Notes under the pieces: model-generated
Database searches by the model: none
What the model saw: only the letters and a program-made list of their open reading frames with translations
Told to the model about the DNA's origin: nothing
In this document: one piece after another, positions 1-5,642 of the stretch
Position numbering within the stretch: the first letter of the stretch is position 1
Layout of the letters: each line of letters begins with the position of its first letter
Made by a program: the position numbers and the translations under genes
From: Erythrobacter donghaensis
GTDB lineage: Bacteria; Pseudomonadota; Alphaproteobacteria; Sphingomonadales; Sphingomonadaceae
Reading direction: 5' to 3'
NCBI RefSeq assembly: GCF_001557325.1
Contig: NZ_LSJS01000068.1
Span: 1-8,601, forward strand
DNA length: 8,601 nucleotides

Positions 1-46
1 GCTAAAGAGCGCTCAATACCTACCCAGACAAGGCGGCCCCCGCCGG

Positions 47-373
47 ATGGATACCGATCAAATCAGAGACTGGCGAGACAAGCGCCATGTCGATTCTCTA
101 CGGCGCGGTTTTATGCTGGCCCGGTCCAATTCAGTAGAGAAAGTAGCCTATTTCCTATCCGATTTGGCCGAAAGGCTGAATCGACCCAAAACCATTGATG
201 TCGTTCTTTCACGTGAAGAAATCGGAGACCATCTTGGTCTGACGAGTGAAACGGTTACCCGTACGCTGACGTTCCTGCAGGGCGAAGGCATGATTTTGGT
301 TGATGGAAAGCAAATCACTTTCTTAGAAATCGACAAACTCGAAATGCTTGCTGCGCAGATCTACTCTACCTGA
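47..373 (+). CDS. Crp/Fnr-type regulator, C-terminal DNA-binding part (partial or truncated)
   Basis: The 108-residue product matches the end of the dimerisation helix plus the winged helix-turn-helix of Crp/Fnr activators. SREEIGDHLGL followed by TSETVTRTL is the HTH, with E, T and R at the positions that are E209, S212 and R213 in E. coli FNR, so TTGAT-like half-sites are expected. The N-terminal sensor (cyclic-nucleotide-fold) domain is not visible. The frame stays open to the left window edge, so the ATG at 47 may not be the start and the gene may continue outside. However, the roughly 30 residues before the HTH domain do not look like a normal Crp/Fnr linker, so a real truncation is also possible. 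It is convergent with dps. Family assignment is firm; start and completeness are uncertain. Confidence 0.75.
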   Translation: MDTDQIRDWRDKRHVDSLRRGFMLARSNSVEKVAYFLSDLAERLNRPKTIDVVLSREEIGDHLGLTSETVTRTLTFLQGEGMILVDGKQITFLEIDKLEMLAAQIYST

Positions 374-461
374 GAAACAGACCGGTCGAATTGCCTGAGT
401 CTCTTCTGCCTTATCGTGGCGCAGCCGACAAGCCCTGTGAGCGTAGATGTAGTTGCCCAGA

Positions 462-947
462 TCAACCCGCCAAAGTTGCTCGCAGCATCCATGCAACCTT
501 TTCATGGACCGCAATTCGTGAGACCAGCAGATCTGAAGTCGCCTGATCCCCAATTTCCTCGGCATCAGGAACAACGCTTCTCGCAGTGCGGGCCGCCAAG
601 TGATTCCCTTTCATTAGCAGGGACACCATTTCCATCGCTTCAGGTGGTGAATCGGGCACATCCGGCAATGATGTAAGTTGCGCAAATTGTTTATACGAAC
701 CGGGGGCGCAAGATCCGAGAGTGAGGAGCCTCTCGGCAATCAGATCCACTGCAAGCCAAAGCTCATTGTACTGCACCATAAACATTTGGTGCAAACTATT
801 GAAGTGTGGCCCCGTCACGTTCCAGTGAAAATTGTGGGTTGTAAGATACAGTGTGTAAGTATCTGCGAGAAATTTCTTCAGGCCATCAATGACCACAATC
901 CTTTTGGAATCATCGAGATTGGAATCCAGAACATGCTTCATTGACAT
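462..947 (-). CDS. dps: Dps-family ferritin-like DNA-protection / iron-storage protein
   Basis: The product (161 residues) is a Dps ferritin, which as a 12-mer oxidises Fe(II) with peroxide, stores iron and often binds DNA in the cytoplasm. The inter-subunit ferroxidase residues are visible as H41 (in NFHWNV), H53, D68 and E72. Their spacing of 12, 15 and 4 is the same as H51, H63, D78 and E82 of E. coli Dps. The acidic residue usually found four after the second His (D67 in E. coli) is Met57 here. There is no long Lys-rich N-terminal tail. I chose the ATG at 947 because GAGGGTGA lies 8 nt upstream; the frame extends to 998 without a comparable ribosome site, and the ATG at 941 is a weaker alternative. 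It lies downstream of, and co-directional with, the Crp/Fnr gene at 1224..1958, with an FNR-like palindrome in between. Confidence 0.92.
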   Translation of the reverse strand: MSMKHVLDSNLDDSKRIVVIDGLKKFLADTYTLYLTTHNFHWNVTGPHFNSLHQMFMVQYNELWLAVDLIAERLLTLGSCAPGSYKQFAQLTSLPDVPDSPPEAMEMVSLLMKGNHLAARTARSVVPDAEEIGDQATSDLLVSRIAVHEKVAWMLRATLAG

Positions 948-1114
948 TACTTCACCCTCACTAGAACGTTTGGACGAGCGCCCGAATGGCCATTCCAAAG
1001 ATCTTGCGGCTCGGTTGTCCCGGCCGGAACATCACCCACTTGACGATCCCGGCCGGCAGTTGCCCAACAGTCGGGTCTGATTTTCCTGTTAGCCTCACTC
1101 ATATCCAAGTCGCG

Positions 1115-1128
1115 CTGACATATATCAG
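1115..1128 (-). promoter_or_regulatory. FNR/FixK-like operator upstream of dps
   Basis: CTGACATATATCAG matches the FNR/FixK consensus TTGAT-N4-ATCAA at 7 of 10 defined bases, and its outer arms CTGA and TCAG are exact inverted repeats. Its centre lies about 174 bp upstream of the dps start. On the - strand a weak -10-like hexamer, TAACAG (1091..1086), follows. It would place a transcription start about 42 bp from the palindrome centre, the usual geometry of class II FNR activation. The palindrome is directly visible; the -10 box and the regulation are inferred. Two Crp/Fnr regulators flank this site and either could bind it. Confidence 0.4.
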
Positions 1129-1223
1129 GGACAGCGTGGATGAGGACAATATTATTTTTCCCCAGCAAGCCGACTCGCCGATTTCAGATTGGCGATAGAT
1201 GAAGAGGTCCGATGCTTTCGCAG

Positions 1224-1958
1224 TCACAGAAGCAGTCGCTTAACCTCCGCGTGCTTTATCTGGTAGCCGGAAAACCCCACCAGGGCTTGCCGGTCTATGA
1301 TCTCCAGCGTGTTTCCCCGTATTGTTGCCAAACCGAGTTTGCTCAATTCCCCTGCCGACCGACTGACATGCGTAGGCGAAATCCCGAGAAGGTCGGAGAG
1401 GTCGCCGCGTTGAAGAGGGAAGTGACACCACCGCTGGCTCTGCCCACCAAGTGCGCCAGCCCGATCAAATATTTCCAGCAAAAAATGACCAAGGCGGCTT
1501 GCCGAGGAGGTCTTCGCATTGAGGGTCATCTGGCGATCGGCGCGATTTTGATCCTGCAAAAGGGAATTGACCAGTCCACGTGCGAGACCTGGCTGGTGGG
1601 CGAAGAGTTCGCCGACTGCGGCACCGCCAAGAACACACAGCGAAACGCGGGTCAGGCTGGAAACGCCTTCGTTTTGCAGTCCGAGCAGTACGCTTTGCAA
1701 TCCGATTATGCTCCCAGGAAGCAGGACCTCGACAATCTGTCGTTCGCCGCAGGTTGTCAGGCGATACCGGAGTGCCCATCCGCTCAGCAACGTATAGAGT
1801 TGATTTGCATGCCCACCGGGCTCGATGATGATCGTTCCCGCGTCATGCTCAACCTGCCCGCTTTTGAGGGAAGCGATAAACGCAAGCTCTTCCGGCGAAT
1901 GCTTCCTGAAATGCGTCAGCTTTCGCAGCGGGCATTGCGTACAGCTGACAAAGTTCAT
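1224..1958 (-). CDS. Crp/Fnr-family transcriptional regulator, FNR-like cysteines
   Basis: A complete 244-residue Crp/Fnr activator: N-terminal sensor beta-roll (about 25-125), long dimer helix (about 125-160) and winged HTH (QRGDLSDLLGISPTHVSR, about 185-205). Near the N-terminus is SCTQCPLR. C6, C9 and C108 keep exactly the spacing of the [4Fe-4S] ligands C20, C23 and C122 of E. coli FNR, but the position of C29 is Thr15. The recognition helix reads T-H-V-S-R, with His where FNR has E209, so the preferred half-site may differ from TTGAT. The ATG at 1958 has AAGGA five bases upstream; a GTG at 2024 would add 22 residues but has no clear ribosome site. It is divergent from yfdX with a 160 bp shared upstream region, and upstream of dps on the same strand, so control of both is plausible. 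Signal sensed (O2, NO or redox) is unknown. Confidence 0.88.
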   Translation of the reverse strand: MNFVSCTQCPLRKLTHFRKHSPEELAFIASLKSGQVEHDAGTIIIEPGGHANQLYTLLSGWALRYRLTTCGERQIVEVLLPGSIIGLQSVLLGLQNEGVSSLTRVSLCVLGGAAVGELFAHQPGLARGLVNSLLQDQNRADRQMTLNAKTSSASRLGHFLLEIFDRAGALGGQSQRWCHFPLQRGDLSDLLGISPTHVSRSAGELSKLGLATIRGNTLEIIDRQALVGFSGYQIKHAEVKRLLL

Positions 1959-2066
1959 CGGCGTCCTTGCGGCAATAGCAAATCGTTGTGGCACTCGCCG
2001 GTTCTCATGACCGATCGTTGGCACACCGAGCGACCATTTTCAATTGCCGACCCGTCCTGCCAGCAA

Positions 2067-2115
2067 ATTGCTCGCAGCACTGTCTTATCCCCCCCAACAT
2101 CGAACAAGGAGCAAT
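2067..2115 (+). promoter_or_regulatory. Candidate translational hairpin masking the yfdX ribosome-binding site
   Basis: ATTGCTC at 2067..2073 is the exact reverse complement of GAGCAAT at 2109..2115, which overlaps the AAGGAG Shine-Dalgarno sequence of yfdX. The 35 nt between includes a C-rich run. Pairing of a UUGCU-type motif with the Shine-Dalgarno resembles ROSE-type RNA thermometers of alphaproteobacterial small heat-shock genes, but the rest of a ROSE element was not demonstrated. An overlapping AGCAAATTGCT quasi-palindrome at 2062..2072 could compete for the same bases. The transcription start is unknown, so it is not certain that this segment is transcribed. Confidence 0.35.
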
Positions 2116-2118
2116 CCA

Positions 2119-3009
2119 ATGACGAGGAATAGCAAGTACTTACTTGCCGCCTTGATGGCGGGCGCGATGCTCACTTCACCTGCTGTCGCACAGGATAGCG
2201 AGCAGGCAAACGCGCAGACCCAAGTTCAATCCCAGGCGGCAGACGAACTGCAGCAGCAACAGCATGATGTAATAGCAGAGGCGACCGATGCGCTTGCCGC
2301 GACGCGGAGTGCTCTCGATGCCCTGAATGAGGGCAACTCTTCCGATGCCCTGTCCCGACTCGCGGAGGCAACCGGCAAGCTTGAAATCGTGTTGGCTCGG
2401 CGCCCCGAACTCGCGCTCGCACCCGTCGATGCGTCGGTTGAAACGATTCGACTGATCGCGGATATTGACAGCCTGCGTGCAGCACAGCGAAGTGCGACGC
2501 TGGCCTTGATTGACGGAGACACGCAGACTGCCCGCACTCTGCTCTCCAATTTCGCTGACCAGACCGCAGTTCGGGTGGAAAATCTGCCAATGGCGACTTA
2601 TCCGACCGCGATCAGGAGGGCAGCCGCGCTGATCGAAGCCGGTAAGCTCGATGAAGCAAAGACCGATCTACAGCAAACCTTGAGTACTGTTGTTGTCACC
2701 GAGACGGTTTTTCCGTATCCGGTGATCAATGCTGTGCTCTCACTTGCCGCTGGGGAAGAACTGGCAGCGAAAGCGCGCAAGTCCGACGAGGATCGCGCCG
2801 CTCTGGCCATCGCACTGGAGGCAGCTCGCACATCTCTTCAGCGCGCCGCGGTTTTAGGGTATCTATCGCCCGCCACGGGGCGCAGTTTTGAAAGCCAGAT
2901 TCGCATGATCGAATTGGCAACCATTGCTGGCGGCAAAGCAGAACGCGAATTTGCAGAACTCCTGCGCCAAGTGCGCGGAGCATCGTCGAGTAAAACGCGT
3001 TCGCGCTGA
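2119..3009 (+). CDS. yfdX: YfdX-family secreted stress protein
   Basis: The 296-residue product begins with a Sec signal peptide: positive MTRNSK, a hydrophobic stretch to about residue 20, and the AVA-Q cleavage motif at 24/25, so it should act in the periplasm. The mature part is Ala-rich and helical and has the layout of the YfdX family: a Q-rich start (31-50), a helix with ALDALNEGNSSDAL, the AIRRAAALIEAGKLDEA helix-turn-helix repeat and a conserved FPYPVINA segment before the last helices. YfdX proteins are stress-linked and chaperone-like, and two of them occur in the transmissible locus of stress tolerance; their mechanism is not settled. The ATG at 2119 has AAGGAG 7 nt upstream; upstream ATGs in the frame lack this. 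It is the first gene of a likely operon with three hsp20 genes (23 nt to the next). Family call is good; exact role unknown. Confidence 0.85.
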   Translation: MTRNSKYLLAALMAGAMLTSPAVAQDSEQANAQTQVQSQAADELQQQQHDVIAEATDALAATRSALDALNEGNSSDALSRLAEATGKLEIVLARRPELALAPVDASVETIRLIADIDSLRAAQRSATLALIDGDTQTARTLLSNFADQTAVRVENLPMATYPTAIRRAAALIEAGKLDEAKTDLQQTLSTVVVTETVFPYPVINAVLSLAAGEELAAKARKSDEDRAALAIALEAARTSLQRAAVLGYLSPATGRSFESQIRMIELATIAGGKAEREFAELLRQVRGASSSKTRSR

Positions 3010-3012
3010 GAG

Positions 3013-3036
3013 TTATTTTCCAAGAGGAGAAAATGA
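3013..3036 (+). promoter_or_regulatory. AU-rich hairpin over the first hsp20 start (possible RNA thermometer)
   Basis: TTATTTTC (3013..3020) can pair with GAAAATGA (3029..3036), giving eight pairs with one G-U. The AGAGGA of the ribosome site lies in the 8-nt loop, and the start codon at 3033 and the A of the second ATG at 3036 lie in the stem. Such an AU-rich stem would be weak and melt on warming, which is the principle of RNA thermometers in small heat-shock genes. It sits directly after the yfdX stop codon, so it would tune this cistron separately inside the operon. The pairing is visible; function is inferred. Confidence 0.35.
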
Positions 3037-3458
3037 TGGTTTATCCAGCAAGCGTCTATCGGGCTGATCCCTTTGAGATCTTGAGGAAAGGTCTGTCGGG
3101 GTTGCCCACAGTCATGGCGAATAGCCCAACCGCTTTTCCCAAGCTCAACGTCTGGCGTACCGGGAACGGTGCGGCAATCGCTGCGGAAATGCCTGGAATT
3201 ATTCCACAAAAGGTCGACATCACCGTCAAGGAGAACTTGCTTTCGATTTCAGGCGAACGCGCACAGCCCGATTGCGGCAAAGATGCGCGTTGGATGAGGC
3301 GTGAAAGGAGTTACGGCCAGTTCACTCGAGCCGTGACGCTGCCTTTCCGGATCGATCCGGAAAACGTCGAAGCGCGCTACTCGAACGGCATCCTTTTTAT
3401 CGCTGCTGGCCTGTCCGACGCCGACAAGCCGCGCAAGATCGCGATCAAGGCAGGTTAG
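3033..3458 (+). CDS. Hsp20 small heat-shock protein, first of three
   Basis: The 141-residue product is an ATP-independent holdase chaperone of the Hsp20/alpha-crystallin family, expected to form cytoplasmic oligomers that bind unfolding proteins. A short aromatic-poor N-terminal arm (1-35) precedes the alpha-crystallin domain (about 36-135), which shows EMPGI (52-56), the RRERSYGQFTRAVTLP block (89-104) and the hallmark A-x3-N-G-I-L (114-121). It ends in RKIAIKAG, with an I-x-I anchor for oligomerisation. Two adjacent ATGs (3033 and 3036) follow the GAGGAG site; the second has the more usual spacing, so the true start could be 3036. It follows yfdX by 23 nt and precedes the second hsp20 by 9 nt, so co-transcription is likely. 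Confidence 0.88.
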   Translation: MMVYPASVYRADPFEILRKGLSGLPTVMANSPTAFPKLNVWRTGNGAAIAAEMPGIIPQKVDITVKENLLSISGERAQPDCGKDARWMRRERSYGQFTRAVTLPFRIDPENVEARYSNGILFIAAGLSDADKPRKIAIKAG

Positions 3459-3467
3459 GAACTGAAC

Positions 3468-3851
3468 ATGAGCAAAAAGATGGAGACGACCAGCATCGAA
3501 CGACCGGGGGAGCGATCGCAACCGGTCCAGAGGCCCTTGACCGACATCGTCGAAACCTCTGACGGAGCAATTCTCCTCGTTGAACTGCCCGGATGCAGCT
3601 CAGACGATCTGGACATCGAGCTTGCGAACGGCGTGTTGACAGTCGCGGCAAGGCCTTCGGTTTCGATGCCCCAAGAGGGCGAACTGCAGCACATCGAATT
3701 TGTTTCAACGGCTTATGAGCGCTCTTTCCAGGTCTCGGAAGATTTCGATCCCGATAAAACCGATGCGTCGATGCGCGACGGCGTACTTACTTTACGCCTT
3801 CATCGCTCTGAGAAACTGGCGCCCCGGAAGATTTCGGTGAAGGCCGGATAA
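3468..3851 (+). CDS. Hsp20 small heat-shock protein, second of three (divergent)
   Basis: The 127-residue product is a shorter, divergent Hsp20. The alpha-crystallin domain starts almost at once (about residue 24) with ELPGC (39-43), ELANGVLTVAA (51-61), the TAYERSFQVSEDFDP block (81-95) in place of the usual Y-G-x-F-x-R, and A-x3-D-G-V-L (100-107). The end RKISVKAG resembles that of the preceding paralogue. The N-terminal arm of about 23 residues is polar and lacks the usual hydrophobic residues, so it may form small oligomers or act mainly by mixing with its neighbours (inference). The ATG at 3468 is preceded by TTAGGA about 7 nt upstream, only 9 nt after the previous stop. Strong low sequence similarity to both neighbours argues against recent duplication. 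Confidence 0.85.
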   Translation: MSKKMETTSIERPGERSQPVQRPLTDIVETSDGAILLVELPGCSSDDLDIELANGVLTVAARPSVSMPQEGELQHIEFVSTAYERSFQVSEDFDPDKTDASMRDGVLTLRLHRSEKLAPRKISVKAG

Positions 3852-3875
3852 GAAGGAGGAGGAGGAGGAACGATA

Positions 3876-4373
3876 ATGAAGATCAAGGATCTTGTGCCAT
3901 GGACCCGCTCGGAGAACCCGCGCCAGCCCGTACCGAATGCTGATCAGGAGGAAGCGCATCACTCTCTCAAACGTGACATCAACGCGCTTGTCGATAGGTT
4001 TGTCGAGAAGATCGGCAACCTCGATTTGCCCTGGCAGGATAATGAAGCCAAATCGGATGTAGTCCAGGCAGGCGATGCAGTCGAAATTTCGATCGAGTTG
4101 CCCGGCATGGATTTGGCTGACATCGATCTTTCGATTTCGGGCGACATGCTGGTGGTGAAAGGAGAAAAGAAGGTCGAGCGACAGGAGGAAAAGCAAGGCT
4201 ACTTCCTCTCCGAGCGGGCCTACGGGCAAATCTATCGCGCCATTCCCCTGCCCCCGAGCCTCGACACCGATGCCGCCAAGGCCGATCTGAAAAACGGCGT
4301 ATTGACCATTTCGATACCGCAGTCGGACGAAGCGCGATCCTCGATGAAGAAGATTACGGTCAACAAGGCATAA
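3876..4373 (+). CDS. Hsp20 small heat-shock protein, third of three (classical form)
   Basis: The 165-residue product is a classical bacterial Hsp20 like those of stress islands. The N-terminal arm (1-58) contains LVPWTR and a predicted helix (30-47). The alpha-crystallin domain (about 59-155) has ELPGMDLADIDLSI (74-87), the signature SERAYGQIYRAIPLP (112-126) and A-x3-N-G-V-L (136-143). The tail KKITVNKA carries the I-x-V anchor. The ribosome site is exceptional: AAGGAGGAGGAGGAGGA (3853 onward) lies just upstream of the ATG, so translation should be strong. It is the last gene of the yfdX/hsp20 unit, 24 nt after the second hsp20, and is followed by a GC-rich stem-loop. Confidence 0.92.
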   Translation: MKIKDLVPWTRSENPRQPVPNADQEEAHHSLKRDINALVDRFVEKIGNLDLPWQDNEAKSDVVQAGDAVEISIELPGMDLADIDLSISGDMLVVKGEKKVERQEEKQGYFLSERAYGQIYRAIPLPPSLDTDAAKADLKNGVLTISIPQSDEARSSMKKITVNKA

Positions 4374-4378
4374 CCTTG

Positions 4379-4403
4379 TCCGGGCGGGCCCAGACCGCCC
4401 GGA
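4379..4403 (+). terminator. GC-rich stem-loop after the hsp20 unit
   Basis: TCCGGGCGG (4379..4387) and CCGCCCGGA (4395..4403) form a perfect 9-bp stem with a 7-nt loop, beginning 5 nt after the last hsp20 stop. No U-run follows, so it is not a textbook intrinsic terminator. It may attenuate transcription or protect the 3' end of the mRNA. Confidence 0.6.
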
Positions 4404-4506
4404 AATACCTAGCACCGGCTAAGCACAAGCGCTAATCTGATCTCGTAATAAGATTTGCGTGAAAGAATTGCTCTTGCGCTTCCAACGATGAGAAAGCACG
4501 CAGCAT

Positions 4507-5148
4507 ATGTCCGATCGGGAAGATGATCAAACAGTCGACACGGTAGAAATCCGGGAAGTGGTTGGAATTGTTTACAATCACAACGCTCTTGAAGAAATGG
4601 CAACACAACTGGTTGCCGCAGGGGTCGACCGCAATGACATATCCCTCATGGCCGATTGGAATACGGTCATCGAAAAACTCGGCCTGACCTATCCCGATCC
4701 GGGCGCGGTCGTCGACAACCCCGAGACTCCGAGGCGGCGCCTAACGACCAGGGATGAACATGCCACGGTCACCGGAACCGTTTTTGGAACCTTGATTGCG
4801 ACCGGTGCCTTAGCAGCCGGAGTACCCATCATAGCTTCAGGAGGTGCAATTCCGCTTGTACTTGCGGCATGTACTGCTGGCGGCGGATTAGGAGCGATGT
4901 TGGCCAAACTTGTTCGCAAAAATTTGCTGACGCGGGATGATGCCGATGCAATCGAGCACGATATAAATCGCGGCGGCATTGCAGTTTTTGTCAGGGTGGA
5001 TAACGCGGATGAGGAGCAACGCGCAATCAACATCATGAGGCGCAATGGTACGCATAATGTCCATGCTCATACCATCACATTACGCAAGGAATTGAGCGAC
5101 CTCTCGCTTGCAAACGTACAGCCCGATCCATGGCTAGCCGATGACTGA
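4507..5148 (+). CDS. YflT/GSP17M-like stress protein with glycine-rich hydrophobic core
   Basis: The 213-residue product has three parts. Residues 16-50 (EVVGIVYNHNALEEMATQLV..., DISLMAD) resemble the first half of the YflT/GSP17M-type heat- or general-stress domain. Residues 86-136 are hydrophobic and rich in Gly and Ala (TGTVFGTLIATGALAAG, IIASGGAIPLVLAA, GGGLGAMLAKLV), like glycine-zipper membrane hairpins. Residues 141-190 (TRDDADAIEHDINRGGIAVFVRV, NIMRRNGTHNVHAHTI) repeat the ferredoxin-like beta-alpha-beta pattern. A split sensor domain with a membrane insert is the simplest reading. No catalytic residues are evident. The ATG at 4507 is the first in frame after a TGA at 4489..4491 and has only a weak ribosome site. 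It lies 133 nt past the last hsp20 and beyond the stem-loop, so it probably has its own promoter. Function unknown; stress role inferred from family and context. Confidence 0.72.
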   Translation: MSDREDDQTVDTVEIREVVGIVYNHNALEEMATQLVAAGVDRNDISLMADWNTVIEKLGLTYPDPGAVVDNPETPRRRLTTRDEHATVTGTVFGTLIATGALAAGVPIIASGGAIPLVLAACTAGGGLGAMLAKLVRKNLLTRDDADAIEHDINRGGIAVFVRVDNADEEQRAINIMRRNGTHNVHAHTITLRKELSDLSLANVQPDPWLADD

Positions 5149-5200
5149 CAAGACAGATAAGGCCTTGCCGCTCATAGTAAATTCGCGCGCAGGGCAGACG

Positions 5201-5326
5201 TCAAGCACCGTCTACAGCATTGGAAGTCAATGCGCGGGAAATTTTCTCGACCTCATCTTTAGGAAGATCGACAGCCGACAATACCAGACGTGCCAAATCC
5301 ATTCCCAGATATAGCTCCGGGTCTAA
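5201..5326 (-). pseudogene. 3' remnant of an unidentified gene (possible Kef-type antiporter tail)
   Basis: On the - strand an open frame ends in a TGA at 5203..5201 and encodes about 41 residues: DPELYLGMDLARLVLSAV, then DLPKDEVEKISRAL, then TSNAVDGA. It has no start codon context, and the sequence beyond about 5327 looks like an IS end, so this appears to be the end of a gene cut by an insertion. The amphipathic LGxxLARxVLxAxxLPxDEVEKI pattern resembles the C-termini of Kef/CPA2-type antiporters, one of which is a tLST component, but the stretch is too short for a firm family call. It converges with the YflT-like gene. Confidence 0.3.
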
Positions 5327-5431
5327 GAGCCTGATCCGAAATTAAGTTGAGTGGTGCCAGCGGGTTAGCTTGACGCCAGCTGGTCTGAGCCCCGACGCTC
5401 CTCCACCTATGAGTAGAGCCGGAGGCCCGAT
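5327..5431. mobile_element. Probable IS terminus/relic, IS5-like
   Basis: GAGCCTGATCCGAAATTAAG at 5327 resembles the terminal repeats of IS5-family elements of alphaproteobacteria, and the preceding TAA fits their T-N-A target site. No transposase frame is recognisable in the following 85 bp, and no matching partner terminus was found in the window. Family attribution is from memory of the repeat style and is weak. Confidence 0.25.
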
Positions 5432-5611
5432 TGACCTGCACCCCGATCCTGGACCACCTGGCCGGAGCCGATCCAGCGATCCTAAGTCAGGGCGGGCCAT
5501 GTGCCACTGACGCGGATAGCAGCGATATCGGCGGTTTGTTGCCGATCGCGCTGTGCGGTCGTACTTCGTGTCCGTCGTCAGAACATTTGGCGCAGCTCGT
5601 GTCGTAGATTA
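5432..5611 (-). mobile_element. Relic of an IS407-group IS3-family element with orfB 3' end
   Basis: The - strand frame ending in a TGA at 5489..5487 reads HEVRPHSAIGNKPPISLLS and then ASVAHGPP, the typical C-terminus of IS407/IS2-type IS3-family orfB transposases (YNEVRPHSAIGN...). The catalytic domain is missing: homology fades above about 5573 and the relic is cut at the TTA where the next IS3 element begins. The + strand TGACCTGCACCCCGATC at 5432 resembles the terminal repeat of that group. It is dead DNA, older than the neighbouring insertion. Confidence 0.6.
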
Positions 5612-5642
5612 GCGGAGTGCAGGCCTCGTCTGGGGGTGGATG

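Noticed and set aside
374..461. Terminator between the left regulator and dps
   Set aside because: Only short palindromes such as GACCGGTC are present, with no U-run on either strand.
2074..2118. Possible sigma-32 or EcfG (GGAAC-N16-GTT) promoter before yfdX
   Set aside because: The C-run at about 2089 has no fitting -35 element at the right distance, and no GGAAC is present upstream of yfdX.
1212..2132. Long + strand open frame of 306 codons
   Set aside because: It is antisense to the complete Crp/Fnr regulator, whose domains are clear; the + strand product has no recognisable fold.
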